DNA of 64,000 nt from assembly GCF_000739615.1 (NCBI RefSeq), contig NZ_BATP01000045.1, positions 1-64,000 of the forward strand. The letters are read 5' to 3'. This DNA is from Haloferula sp. BvORR071 (GTDB taxonomy: Bacteria > Verrucomicrobiota > Verrucomicrobiia > Verrucomicrobiales > Akkermansiaceae). Below the pieces are notes generated by a model, which made no database searches, was not told the DNA's origin, and saw nothing but the letters and a program-made list of their open reading frames with translations. The stretch's first letter is position 1; every line of letters begins with the position of its first letter. The position numbers and the translations under genes were made by a program. This document shows, piece by piece, positions 8,233 to 15,980 of this stretch.

Positions 8233-8901
8233 TTATTTGAAGGCGCGGCCTTTCGTGAGGTGCCCGGCCAAGGCCAGCGCCACGAACGCGATTACCCCCG
8301 AGATCGCGGCGAGGGTCCAGACCCGCGAGTCATCGCCGGCGTGGAAGCTGCGGTAGACGGCGAGGGGTAGGGTCTCGGTGACGCCGGGGATGAGGCCAGC
8401 GACCATCATGGTGGCGCCGAATTCGCCGAGGGCCCGCGCGAAGCCTAGGACCAGGCCGGCGGCGATGCCGCGGCGGGCGAGGGGGATACTGACCTTGGTG
8501 AAGACTTGCCACGGGGTTTTGCCGAGGGTGGCAGCAGCTTCTTCCAGGTGGCGGGGGACTTCCTCGAAGGCGGTGCGGATGCAGCGCAGGAGAAGGGGGA
8601 AGGCCATGACAGCAAGGGCAATGACGACGGCCTTCCAGGTGAAGATGACCTCGATGCCGGCCTGATCCAGCCAAGGGCCGAGCGGGCCCCTGCGGCCGAA
8701 GAGACGGAGAAGGAGGAGGCCGGTCACGACCGGGGGAAGGACCAGCGGCAGCATGACGATGGTCTCGACCAGGGACTTGCCGGGCCAGTTCTTGCGCGCG
8801 AGCCACCAGCCGAGGGCGAGGCCGAAGGGCAGGGAGACCAGCACCGCGAGGGCGGACATGCCCACGGTGAAGAGAATCAGCCTGAGGTCGTCGGGTGGCA
8901 T
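8233..8901 (-). CDS. modB: Molybdate ABC transporter permease (ModB)
   Basis: Inner-membrane permease of molybdate uptake, 222 aa with five or six hydrophobic segments. Family signatures are the N-terminal LILFTVGMSALAVLVSLPFG, the PLVLPPVVTGLLLL segment, and the cytoplasmic EAA loop EEAAATLGKTPWQVFTKVSIPL (about 140-160), followed by ARALGEFGATMMVAG. It is the last gene of the minus-strand mod operon, 106 bases after modA; that gap holds a small CTACGA/TCGTAG hairpin at about 8955-8972. The ATPase gene modC, which normally follows or is fused, is absent: the next gene is convergent. Confidence 0.95.
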   Translation of the reverse strand: MPPDDLRLILFTVGMSALAVLVSLPFGLALGWWLARKNWPGKSLVETIVMLPLVLPPVVTGLLLLRLFGRRGPLGPWLDQAGIEVIFTWKAVVIALAVMAFPLLLRCIRTAFEEVPRHLEEAAATLGKTPWQVFTKVSIPLARRGIAAGLVLGFARALGEFGATMMVAGLIPGVTETLPLAVYRSFHAGDDSRVWTLAAISGVIAFVALALAGHLTKGRAFK

Positions 8902-9007
8902 TGGCGGCCCGGGAGTATGGGGTGCTCCGGGGTGGGGCGGTCAATGGGTTCTTGAGCTACGATGGGTGTCGTAGGAGGAAGGCAAGGGCCGCAGCCGTTC
9001 CGCTACC

Positions 9008-9763
9008 TCACTTTGCCGCGGGCACTTCTGCGATGCCGAAGCCGCGGGCCTTGAAGATCTCGGTGGCCTTGGCGGACTGGAGGAAGGCGACGAATTTCTT
9101 CGCATCTTCCGCGTGCTTGCTGGCGGTGCAGATGGCGACGGGATAGACAATAGCGGGCACGTCTGTGGCTGGGACGGTCCATGCGACCTTGGTCTTCTTC
9201 GAGACGGCGGCGTCGGTCTTGTAAACGATGGCGGCATCGACATTGCCGGCTTCCACCGCGGCGAGGGCGGCGCGGACATTTTCGCTCGGCACGGTCTTCG
9301 GCTGAATCTTCTCCCAGAGGCCGGCCTTGGTCAGCCAAGCCTTGGCATAGACTCCGGCGGGCACGGCGGCCGGATCCCCGATGGCGATGCGCTTGAGGCC
9401 ATCGAGATCCGCCGCCGAGCCGACTTTGGTGGGGGAATCGTTCGGCACCACCACGACCAACGAATTCGTCAGTAGCGGCGCGGAGTCTTTCACCAGGCTG
9501 GCCTTCTCCACTTTGGTCATGTTCGCCTCGTCGGCGGAGATGAAGACATCGATCGGCGCGCCTTCCTCGATCTGGCGGGCCAGCACATTGGAGGCAGCGA
9601 AGACCGGGGTGGCCTTGTTGCCCCCGGCCTCCTTGCCATAGGCATTCGCGATCTCGGTGACCGCTTCGGTTAGGCTGGCAGCGGCGGCCACGCGGATTTC
9701 ATCGGCATGCGCGATCAGGCCGGTGGCGAGGAGGGCGAGGGCGCGGAGGATGGTATTCTTCAT
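9008..9763 (-). CDS. modA: Molybdate-binding periplasmic protein (ModA)
   Basis: A 251-aa solute-binding protein. A signal peptide (ILRALALLATGLIAHA) precedes the ModA start EIRVAAAASLTEAVTEIANAY. The anion-pocket elements AAASL, FAASNVLARQIEEGAPIDVFISAD and DAAIVYKTDA are visible. It delivers molybdate or tungstate to ModB. Its start overlaps the stop of the upstream sulfite-oxidase-fold gene by four bases (9760-9763), so the two are probably translationally coupled. Confidence 0.95.
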   Translation of the reverse strand: MKNTILRALALLATGLIAHADEIRVAAAASLTEAVTEIANAYGKEAGGNKATPVFAASNVLARQIEEGAPIDVFISADEANMTKVEKASLVKDSAPLLTNSLVVVVPNDSPTKVGSAADLDGLKRIAIGDPAAVPAGVYAKAWLTKAGLWEKIQPKTVPSENVRAALAAVEAGNVDAAIVYKTDAAVSKKTKVAWTVPATDVPAIVYPVAICTASKHAEDAKKFVAFLQSAKATEIFKARGFGIAEVPAAK

Positions 9764-10254
9764 GGCGTCGGTGCGGTGGCGCGGGTCAGGATGATCTGTT
9801 TGACTTGGCGGATCCAGCGGGAGTGCCGGAGGTCATCGGCGGCTACCACCATGCGCGGGCCTTCGAAATCATCCAGCGCTTTTCCATCCACCTGGTCGGC
9901 CAGGATGATGTTCTGCTGGCGGAAGGCAGGATCGAGCTCCGCCAGCGAGTAGGCGACCTGGTAGTTGTCGGAGGCGGTGAGCAGCACCACGCGGTTCATC
10001 TCCTGGCCACGCAGGGTCTCGCCCTGTGGAGCTCCGAGCCACTTGAGGATCTCAGCCATGGCCACGCCGGAGAACTTCTTCTCAATGCCGTCGCGGGCCT
10101 TGCCGCTGACCTCCGTGCGCGGGAATTTGGCCCAAGTCTCCTGGTCGAGGTCCTTCCATGTCGTGCCATCGTAGACACGCAGGATCGGTTCGGCGGCGAG
10201 GGGCGCGACCAGGCAAGGGATCGCGGCGAGAAAGAGGAGATGTTTAGAATTCAT
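9760..10254 (-). CDS. Exported sulfite-oxidase-fold (oxidoreductase molybdopterin-binding domain-like) protein
   Basis: A 164-aa protein with a signal peptide (HLLFLAAIPCLVAPLAA) and a compact domain: LRVYDGTTWKDLDQETWAKFPRTEV, GVAMAEILKWLGAP, VVLLTASDNYQVAYSLAEL, GPRMVVAADDLRHSRWIRQVKQIIL. This is the order seen in small SUOX-fold proteins, where the last part reads like the substrate and cofactor rim. I see no conserved Mo-ligating Cys, so cofactor binding is doubtful. Lying between the TonB receptor and modA, it may hand molybdate or a Mo compound across the periplasm (inference). It overlaps the receptor by 11 bases and modA by 4. Confidence 0.6.
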   Translation of the reverse strand: MNSKHLLFLAAIPCLVAPLAAEPILRVYDGTTWKDLDQETWAKFPRTEVSGKARDGIEKKFSGVAMAEILKWLGAPQGETLRGQEMNRVVLLTASDNYQVAYSLAELDPAFRQQNIILADQVDGKALDDFEGPRMVVAADDLRHSRWIRQVKQIILTRATAPTP

Positions 10255-12184
10255 GGCGGAGGTCGACGAAGAGGCTGCGGCCGGGTTCCGGGTATCCCTC
10301 GTCCAATTGTTGGTTCCGTTCCAAGAGATTTGTTGCGCCGAAGCCGAGGGTGCAATCGGCGGGCAGGGTCACTTCCGCCTTGAAGTCGAGGCTGGCGTAG
10401 ATGCCGACCCGTTTGCCGGTGCTGCTGATCACCCGTGAGTCGGCCCAGACGAAGGAGGGAATCAGCTTCACCTTTTCGTGCACCTGCAGTTTGGAGTAGA
10501 GGAAGATCTCGTGCTCCGGCGTGCCGGTGATGTGGATGGCCGGGTTGCTGCGGTTCTCGGTGTGGGTCCAGGCGTAGCGCAGGCCGGTTTCGATGCAGTC
10601 GGTCCACTTGTTGCCGAGGGCGACTTCGATACCGTGGTGCTCGGCTTCGCCGACGTTCTGAAGCTGGAAGAGACCCGCGCCCGCCGGGGTGAAGGCAACA
10701 TTGTCGACGCGCTGGATCGCATCATCGATGCGCGAGTAGAAGGCTCCCACCTCCCACTGGAAGCGGTTGTCCCAAGCGCTGCCATCAAGGCCGAGGTCGA
10801 AGTGATCGACGGTCTCCGGTTCAAGATCCGGGTTCGGGATCGCTTGGCCGAGGCGATAGGAGTAGCGGTCTTTGATGGTGGGGAAGCGGCTCTTCTCGGC
10901 CCAGCCAAGGTGGCCTTCGAGGGTATCGCAGAATTTGTGCTTCCAGATGAGCTGGGGATTCCAGGAGTCGGCGTCGTCGCCAGTTAGAGGGAGACCGGAG
11001 TTGGTGTCCACGGCGTCGTTGATCGAGCGCCAGTCGTAGCTGATGCCGGCTTGCAAGGAGCTGCCCCACGGGAAGAAGTGCTCGGCCTCGATGCCGGTGG
11101 AGGCGGTCTCGTCCTCGAAGGTATACTTCGGAGCGCCGCGGTTCATTTCCTCGTGGTGGTCCACCTTGTAGTGGAAGGCGGCGGCGATGCGGGTGTCCTT
11201 GAGCGTGCGGTTCTCCAGCTTCACCGAGCCGCCGGCGGTCCAGTCATCATAGTAGGAGTCGAAGGAAGAGCGCTTGGTCTGGCTGGAGTAGCTCGCGTTG
11301 TCGAAGGCGCGCAGCAGGTTTTCGAAGCGGTCGTAGTGCAGGGTGGTTTCCAGCGTGGTGTCTCCGCCGAGTTGGGTGCGGGTGAGGGCGTAGTAGGTGT
11401 CCTTGTCCCACTGCGGCCATTGCCAGAAGCGCGGGACAATCTTCTTGTCGTAGCCGGTGTAGGGCGGGGTACCTTTTTCGCCGCGCTGGATCCAGAAGCC
11501 GAGCACGTATTCATCATCCGGTGCCGGGGTCCAGCCGAGGCGACCGGAGGCGCGCCAGTCGTTGTAGTAGGAATTCTCGCGGCTGCCGCCGTTCTCGGTC
11601 GGACGCGGCCGGAAATCATCGGAGAGTTCGAAGGCGGCTTGCTCGATGTAGGAGAGGTCGAATTGCCAGTACCACTTCTCCTGTTTGCCGCCGGCGCTGA
11701 GGCCTGCATCCCAGCCACCACCGGTGAAGGCACCGGTGTGGACCTCTCCTTCGATCGGTTCGGTCGGACGGCGGGTGTAGACATTGATCATACCGCCTAG
11801 GGTGTTAGGGCCCGCCAAGACCGGGCTCAGGCCCTTCGCGACCTCGATCTCACCGGCGGCGGGGATCGTGAAGCGGCCGAGGTCGGGGTAGCCGTCATAG
11901 ACGACATAGACGGGAATCCCATCGATGAAGACCGGGACTTGGCGTAGGTCGAAACCGCGCACGGTGACCATGCTTTCCGAACGCGCGCCGACGCGGGTCA
12001 TGCTGACGCCGGGGAGAAGAGAGAGGGCATCGGCCAAGTCGCGGCGCTCGAAGTCCTCCGCTTCAGCGCTGGTGACGTAGTTGCCGAGGCCCGGTTTCAT
12101 AGCTTCGACCACAACTTCACCGAGCTCGGTGGTGTCGGCCATGGCGGCCAGCGGTGCGAGGCAGAGGAGGGGAAGTGCTTTCAT
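10244..12184 (-). CDS. TonB-dependent outer-membrane receptor of the mod operon
   Basis: A receptor of about 646 aa from the chosen ATG: signal peptide KALPLLCLAPLAAMA, a possible TonB box in ELGEVVVEAM, and a plug domain (RRDLADALSLLPGVSMTRVGARSESMVTVRGF, then GGMINVYTRRP). The 22-strand-type barrel includes HHGIEVALGNKW and ends SLFVDLRHEF with a terminal Phe. TonB receptors usually import metal chelates, but this one is first in a transcript with modA and modB and sits directly behind a ModE-type palindrome. Import of a molybdenum compound or molybdate across the outer membrane is therefore the likely role (inference). An in-frame ATG at 12202 would add six residues before the signal peptide. 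Confidence 0.92.
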   Translation of the reverse strand: MKALPLLCLAPLAAMADTTELGEVVVEAMKPGLGNYVTSAEAEDFERRDLADALSLLPGVSMTRVGARSESMVTVRGFDLRQVPVFIDGIPVYVVYDGYPDLGRFTIPAAGEIEVAKGLSPVLAGPNTLGGMINVYTRRPTEPIEGEVHTGAFTGGGWDAGLSAGGKQEKWYWQFDLSYIEQAAFELSDDFRPRPTENGGSRENSYYNDWRASGRLGWTPAPDDEYVLGFWIQRGEKGTPPYTGYDKKIVPRFWQWPQWDKDTYYALTRTQLGGDTTLETTLHYDRFENLLRAFDNASYSSQTKRSSFDSYYDDWTAGGSVKLENRTLKDTRIAAAFHYKVDHHEEMNRGAPKYTFEDETASTGIEAEHFFPWGSSLQAGISYDWRSINDAVDTNSGLPLTGDDADSWNPQLIWKHKFCDTLEGHLGWAEKSRFPTIKDRYSYRLGQAIPNPDLEPETVDHFDLGLDGSAWDNRFQWEVGAFYSRIDDAIQRVDNVAFTPAGAGLFQLQNVGEAEHHGIEVALGNKWTDCIETGLRYAWTHTENRSNPAIHITGTPEHEIFLYSKLQVHEKVKLIPSFVWADSRVISSTGKRVGIYASLDFKAEVTLPADCTLGFGATNLLERNQQLDEGYPEPGRSLFVDLRHEF

Positions 12185-12204
12185 CGCGGCGAAGTCCGCC
12201 ATTG

Positions 12205-12230
12205 CCGATATGTTTTGTAAAGAATATCGG
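12205..12230. promoter_or_regulatory. Putative ModE operator
   Basis: Inverted repeat CCGATAT - 12 bases - ATATCGG. Its half-sites match the CGnTAT / ATAnCG pattern known for ModE operators. It lies between the end of modE and the start of the TonB receptor gene, the expected place for molybdate-responsive control of the receptor-modA-modB transcript. Confidence 0.6.
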
Positions 12231-12261
12231 AGGCCATCAGGGTCAAGGCCGATGAATTCGC

Positions 12262-12606
12262 TTAATCGGTGGCGAGCATGGCGCGCATCTTCTCCAGCGA
12301 GGGGAGCGCGGCCTTCTCGGCGGCGGCGACGGCTTTTTGGTAGAGAGCCAGTAATTTGGCGCCCTCGGCAGTGAGTTCCGCGCCGCCCTTATGCTGGCCG
12401 CCGCGGTGGAGAATGACGATGGGATCGCGGAAGCCCTCGTTCAGGCTCTTCACCAGCTTCCAGGCCTTCGAGTAGGACATTTCCATGGCCCCTGCGGCTT
12501 CTTGCAGACTGCCGAGGTCGCGGATCTTCTCCATCAGCTCGGCCTTGCCCGGGCCGAAGGAAAGCTCGCCGCGGAGGTGCAGGCGGATGAGGTGTGGCTT
12601 CGGCAT
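12262..12606 (-). CDS. modE: ModE-type molybdate-responsive regulator, DNA-binding domain only
   Basis: A 114-aa winged-helix protein like the N-terminal half of ModE: LRGELSFGPGKAELMEKIRDLGSLQEAAGAMEMSYSKAWKLV carries the helix-turn-helix. RGGQHKGGAELTAEGAKLL forms the wing and start of the dimer helix, as in ModE (GGxxGGGAxLTxxG). The C-terminal Mop (molybdate-binding) domains are absent, so molybdate sensing needs another partner or mode. The ATG at 12606 is chosen because upstream residues read into the divergent pdhA-like promoter. It is transcribed toward the mod operon. Confidence 0.85.
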   Translation of the reverse strand: MPKPHLIRLHLRGELSFGPGKAELMEKIRDLGSLQEAAGAMEMSYSKAWKLVKSLNEGFRDPIVILHRGGQHKGGAELTAEGAKLLALYQKAVAAAEKAALPSLEKMRAMLATD

Positions 12607-12660
12607 TCGCGTGGATCCATGCTCGCCACGGACAGGGGGATCGGGCAAGACATTCGGTGG

Positions 12661-13716
12661 ATGGAGGACTGGCGTCAGCACCCGGTGAATCTCGGCTTTA
12701 GCGCGGAGGCGAAGGTGGAGGTGCTGCGGACGATGGTGAGGATCCGGCGTTTAGAGCAAACGGCGCTGCTTTACTACAGTGCAGGCAAGATGGGCGGCTG
12801 GCTGATCCTGAGTGTCGGGCAGGAATCCATTGCCGCTACGGCTCGTTCGCTGATTGGGCCTGCCGATCACACGATCAGCGGACCGCGAGGCATGGGCCAC
12901 GCCATCGCCGCAGGAATGGAGATGAGGGCAGGCATGGCGGAGCTCTTCGGGAAGCTCGGTGGCTGCTCCAAGGGGAAGGGCGGGGCCTTTTCATTCTATG
13001 CGCCAAAACACAGGCACTGGGGCTGCCATGCCATCGCGGCCACTCATACACCTCTCGCGGCGGGCTTTGCCTTTGCGCTGAAACAGCGGGGTGAGCAGGG
13101 CTGCGCGCTGTGCTTTCTGGGCGACGGGTCGGTGAACCAAGGTGTGTATCACGAATCGTTGAACCTCGCGGGGCTCTTCGGGCTGCCGGTGGTCTATGTG
13201 ATTGAGAACAACGGCTATGCAATGGGCACCTCGGTGTCGCGCTCATCGCGCTTCAAGGAATGCTTGGCGCGCCGTGCCGAAACATACGACATCGCTTGGG
13301 ATAAGACGGGGGATGGGGATCTTTATGAGCTGCGGGCCAGGTTAGGAGTGGCGATGGAGCGGGCCAAGAAGGAGTGCCGGCCGACGGTGATCGAGATTCC
13401 GACCTATCGCTATTACGGCTTCAGCGTGGCGGACGCGAATCATAAAAAGTACCGGTCACCGGAAGAGGTCGAATGGATGAAGGCGAACCGCGATCCGCTT
13501 CGAAGGTGGAAGGAGACCTTGATGGAGGAGGGCCTTATCGATGAGGCCACATTTGCCGAGATGAACGAGGCAGCGAAGGCGGAGGCCAAGGCCGCGGTGG
13601 GCTATGCCGAGAATAGCCCTCCGCCCGGTGTGAACGACATTGTGCAGGATGTGTATTGGGAGTCGGATCATGGAACCGAGGCTTCCAAGATCGGGCGGCA
13701 TTTCTTCGGGGAGTAA
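12661..13716 (+). CDS. Thiamine-diphosphate dehydrogenase E1 alpha subunit (pyruvate/2-oxoacid type)
   Basis: A 351-aa protein of the PdhA/AcoA family. Visible are the start LRTMVRIRRLEQTALLYYSAGKMGGW, the ISGPRGMGHAIAAGM and GGCSKGKGGAFSFY phosphorylation-loop-like region, and the ThDP motif GDGSVNQG...NLAGLFGLPVVYVIENNGYAMGT. It then has PTVIEIPTYRYYGFSVADANHKKYRS. Such subunits decarboxylate a 2-oxoacid together with E1 beta, E2 and E3. None of those partners is in the window, so this copy is an orphan and its substrate is uncertain. The ATG at 12661 follows a GGTGG stretch; an upstream ATG at 12616 is also in frame. Divergent from modE. Confidence 0.88.
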   Translation: MEDWRQHPVNLGFSAEAKVEVLRTMVRIRRLEQTALLYYSAGKMGGWLILSVGQESIAATARSLIGPADHTISGPRGMGHAIAAGMEMRAGMAELFGKLGGCSKGKGGAFSFYAPKHRHWGCHAIAATHTPLAAGFAFALKQRGEQGCALCFLGDGSVNQGVYHESLNLAGLFGLPVVYVIENNGYAMGTSVSRSSRFKECLARRAETYDIAWDKTGDGDLYELRARLGVAMERAKKECRPTVIEIPTYRYYGFSVADANHKKYRSPEEVEWMKANRDPLRRWKETLMEEGLIDEATFAEMNEAAKAEAKAAVGYAENSPPPGVNDIVQDVYWESDHGTEASKIGRHFFGE

Positions 13717-13766
13717 GAAGTAGTCCGCTCAGAGGACTGAGCGGACTCCCTTTGGCGGACTACTTC
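13717..13766. repeat. Stop-associated palindromic repeat, full copy
   Basis: The outer arms GAAGTAGTCCGC (13717-13728) and GCGGACTACTTC (13755-13766) are exact inverted copies. Nested between them is a second hairpin, AGTCCGCTCAG-AGGA-CTGAGCGGACT (13722-13747). It starts right after the E1 alpha stop codon and includes the TAG stop of the convergent 4-TM gene. It could act as a two-way terminator as well as a REP-like element. Confidence 0.75.
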
Positions 13767-14179
13767 AGCGCCAGCCAGCCGTAGAAGAGGGTGAAGCTGA
13801 AGAAAAGCACGGTGAGCAAGTGATAGCCAGCGCGGAGCCACCACTTGGTGAGGAAGGGCTCTGCATCCATGACCCATTGGAGGCAAACGCGGACACCCCA
13901 GAAGAGGGCATTCGCGCCGCAGACCATCTTGGCCAATCGGCTGCCGGCCGCGAGATCGTTGGCGGCGCAGAGGCTGAAGAGGCCGAGGGTGAGGATCGCG
14001 GCGGCGGTGTAGATGCCGTAGATCCAGTACATCTGGCGGTGGAGCTTCGGCAGCACGGCGAAAGCTTCCTTCCAGTTCAATTGCTGAGGCACCAAAGCGG
14101 AGGCGACGAGGATTGAGACTTGGAGCGCGCCTGCGGCTTGGATCGCCAGCGGTAGGGGAATGTCAAAAGGCAAGTTCAT
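13760..14179 (-). CDS. Small 4-TM membrane protein next to MBOAT
   Basis: A 139-aa protein with four hydrophobic segments and no recognised domain. The start at 14179 (MNLPFDIPLPLAIQAAG) overlaps the MBOAT gene by 17 bases, so the two are surely co-translated. Notable residues are LNWKEAF, the HRQMYWIYGIYT stretch, and ALFWGVRVCLQWVMD. The same pattern (KWTEEA, HVHIFF, AFWATRLYCQCF) occurs in the 145-aa protein at 46612-47049, so the two look like distant paralogues. A helper role in lipid acylation is only an inference from the neighbour. Confidence 0.75.
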   Translation of the reverse strand: MNLPFDIPLPLAIQAAGALQVSILVASALVPQQLNWKEAFAVLPKLHRQMYWIYGIYTAAAILTLGLFSLCAANDLAAGSRLAKMVCGANALFWGVRVCLQWVMDAEPFLTKWWLRAGYHLLTVLFFSFTLFYGWLALK

Positions 14180-14981
14180 GGAGGAAGTCGCAGAAAGGAT
14201 TGATGATCCGTAGCACGAAGGGCGGCGGGAAGAGCAGGGCGACGGTGAGAAGGAGTAGCCCCTGGGTGAAGAGCAGGCCGCGCAAGCCCTTGCCGAGGCC
14301 GAGTCGCTTGCCGGTCTTGGAGCGTTCGAAGAGCGCAGCGCAGCCTTGTAGGATAAAGAAGACCATCGGGCCGCCATAGCCGCCACCAGCGGGCACGGTG
14401 ATCGCGAGTTCGTGGATCACGCCGCTGAAGAGGAAGCCTGTCATCAGCGCGGCGGTGCGTCCGTGGCGCTTGAGCACGGGCAGGAAGACCATGCGGTGCG
14501 TCAGGTCACGGAAGGCGACGTTCCAGCGCTTGCCCCAGAAGTCGGAGACCGAGGAAGCGAGCATCGGGCGGTCCATCAGTGGCACGGCTTGGATGCCGCG
14601 GCTGCGCCAGAAACAGCTCAATAGGTGGAAGCTGCCAAAGTGGAGAGCGAAGACCACGCCGACCATCGCCATCCAGCCGGCGAACAGCGCTTGGTCAAAG
14701 AGACGTGATCCGAAGATAAGGGAGATCCCCACAAGCGTCTTCAATGCGGCAGCAATCCATTCGGAGGCAGTGGGCAGCTTGCTTGCAGGCTGGGTGAGGA
14801 AGCCCCTCGCATCCATGCCCGGCCACAGGAAGAGATAGGCCAGCTTGCGCGGGAGCGATGCGCCACTCGCTTTAATGCCTCGAAAGCTCAGTGCCTTCAG
14901 CACGATGAACATGCTAACCGCGATGGCCCACATGAAGACCCAGCGGGGGATCTCTCCGGGCAACCACGGCACTGTTTCCAC
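14163..14981 (-). CDS. MBOAT / wax-synthase-like membrane acyltransferase
   Basis: A 272-aa integral membrane protein. It has the MBOAT hallmarks: RPMLASSVSDFWGKRWNVAFRD (about 140-160), with the conserved DFWGKRWN box, and GFLFSGVIHELAI (about 190-202), with the catalytic His of the SGxxHE motif. Such enzymes move acyl groups from acyl-CoA to an alcohol, a sugar or a lipid at the membrane; plant-type wax synthases share this layout. The substrate is not predictable. It is coupled to the 4-TM gene downstream by a 17-base overlap, and the region upstream to 15035 holds nothing else. Confidence 0.85.
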   Translation of the reverse strand: METVPWLPGEIPRWVFMWAIAVSMFIVLKALSFRGIKASGASLPRKLAYLFLWPGMDARGFLTQPASKLPTASEWIAAALKTLVGISLIFGSRLFDQALFAGWMAMVGVVFALHFGSFHLLSCFWRSRGIQAVPLMDRPMLASSVSDFWGKRWNVAFRDLTHRMVFLPVLKRHGRTAALMTGFLFSGVIHELAITVPAGGGYGGPMVFFILQGCAALFERSKTGKRLGLGKGLRGLLFTQGLLLLTVALLFPPPFVLRIINPFCDFLHELAF

Positions 14982-15034
14982 GACGCGGGCAATCTAACAT
15001 CGGAAGGCCCGCTGACCAAGTCGATACGCCGCCT

Positions 15035-15910
15035 TCACTGATTCTTCATCTCTTCTTTCAAGATCTGGAGGAACTTCGCCAGAGCGGGATTGGTGTCACC
15101 CTTGCGCCAGCCGGCGCCGACCGACCATGCCGCATCCTTGTCCCGCAGGGCGTGCACTTTCATGCCGGGGAAGCGGCTGATGCCCACAGACTCCGGGATG
15201 ATCGCGAGCCCGAGTCCCGCCTGCACCAGCGCGAGTGCGGTGGTGAATTCGGGCACCTGCTGGACGACGCGCGGGTGGAAGCCGTGCTTCGCGCAGAGGC
15301 GCAGCATGTGGCTGAAGAAGCCGGGTGCGCGCTCCTCCGAGATGCTGACGAAGGCCTTGTCGCGGCAATCCGCCAGGCTGACGCTGGCAGGCAGCGGCAG
15401 GGCGGGGGAGGAGACGAGAGCGAGGCGATCCTTGATCACCGGCACGATGCGGAATTCCTCTGGCGCGGGTAGGCGCAGGAAGCCGAGATCGAGCTTCTCC
15501 TCGCGCAAGGCCTCCACCTGCTCCGCGGTGGACATATCGCGCAGGTCGAAGCCGATGCCGGGTGCGGTTTCGCGCAGGCGCACGATCAGGCGCGGCACCA
15601 GCTCCAGGGTGTGGAAGCCAAAGCCGATCGAGAGATGCCCGCTCTCGCCGCGGGCCACGCTCTGGGCGCGGTCGAGCAGGCGCTCGAAGCCCGCGACGGT
15701 GCTGCGCGCTTCCTTCAGGAACTGCTTCCCGAAGCCGCTGAGCGTGGTGCCGTGGCGGCCGCGCTCGAAGAGCGGGCTGCCGAGTTCCTCCTCCAGGCGA
15801 TGAATTTGCTTGGTCAGCGCTGGCTGGCTGAGGTGCAGCAGCGCGGCGGCGCGGCCGAAGTGCAATTGCTCGGCCAGCAGCACGAAGGATTTCAGCTCGC
15901 GAATCTCCAT
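15035..15910 (-). CDS. LysR-family transcriptional regulator
   Basis: A 291-aa LTTR: N-terminal HTH MEIRELKSFVLLAEQLHFGRAAALLHLSQPALTKQIHRLEEELG (1-45), then a periplasmic-binding-protein-like effector domain from about residue 90 (LSIGFGFHTLELVPRLIVRLR) with EFTTALALVQAGLGLAIIPESV. It is divergent from an MFS transporter 70 bases away, the classic arrangement in which a LysR protein controls its neighbour. The sequence resembles regulators of aromatic-acid or drug-efflux genes, but the ligand cannot be told from here. Confidence 0.93.
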   Translation of the reverse strand: MEIRELKSFVLLAEQLHFGRAAALLHLSQPALTKQIHRLEEELGSPLFERGRHGTTLSGFGKQFLKEARSTVAGFERLLDRAQSVARGESGHLSIGFGFHTLELVPRLIVRLRETAPGIGFDLRDMSTAEQVEALREEKLDLGFLRLPAPEEFRIVPVIKDRLALVSSPALPLPASVSLADCRDKAFVSISEERAPGFFSHMLRLCAKHGFHPRVVQQVPEFTTALALVQAGLGLAIIPESVGISRFPGMKVHALRDKDAAWSVGAGWRKGDTNPALAKFLQILKEEMKNQ

Positions 15911-15980
15911 AGCCAGAGGTTATCACGGTCATGAAAACATGCCATTGGAAGAATCGCCGGAAATCGGGGAAGATCGCGGC

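Noticed and set aside
15810-15980. Upstream extension of the MFS gene
   Set aside because: It runs antisense into the LysR HTH; the ATG at 15981 gives a normal MFS N-terminus.
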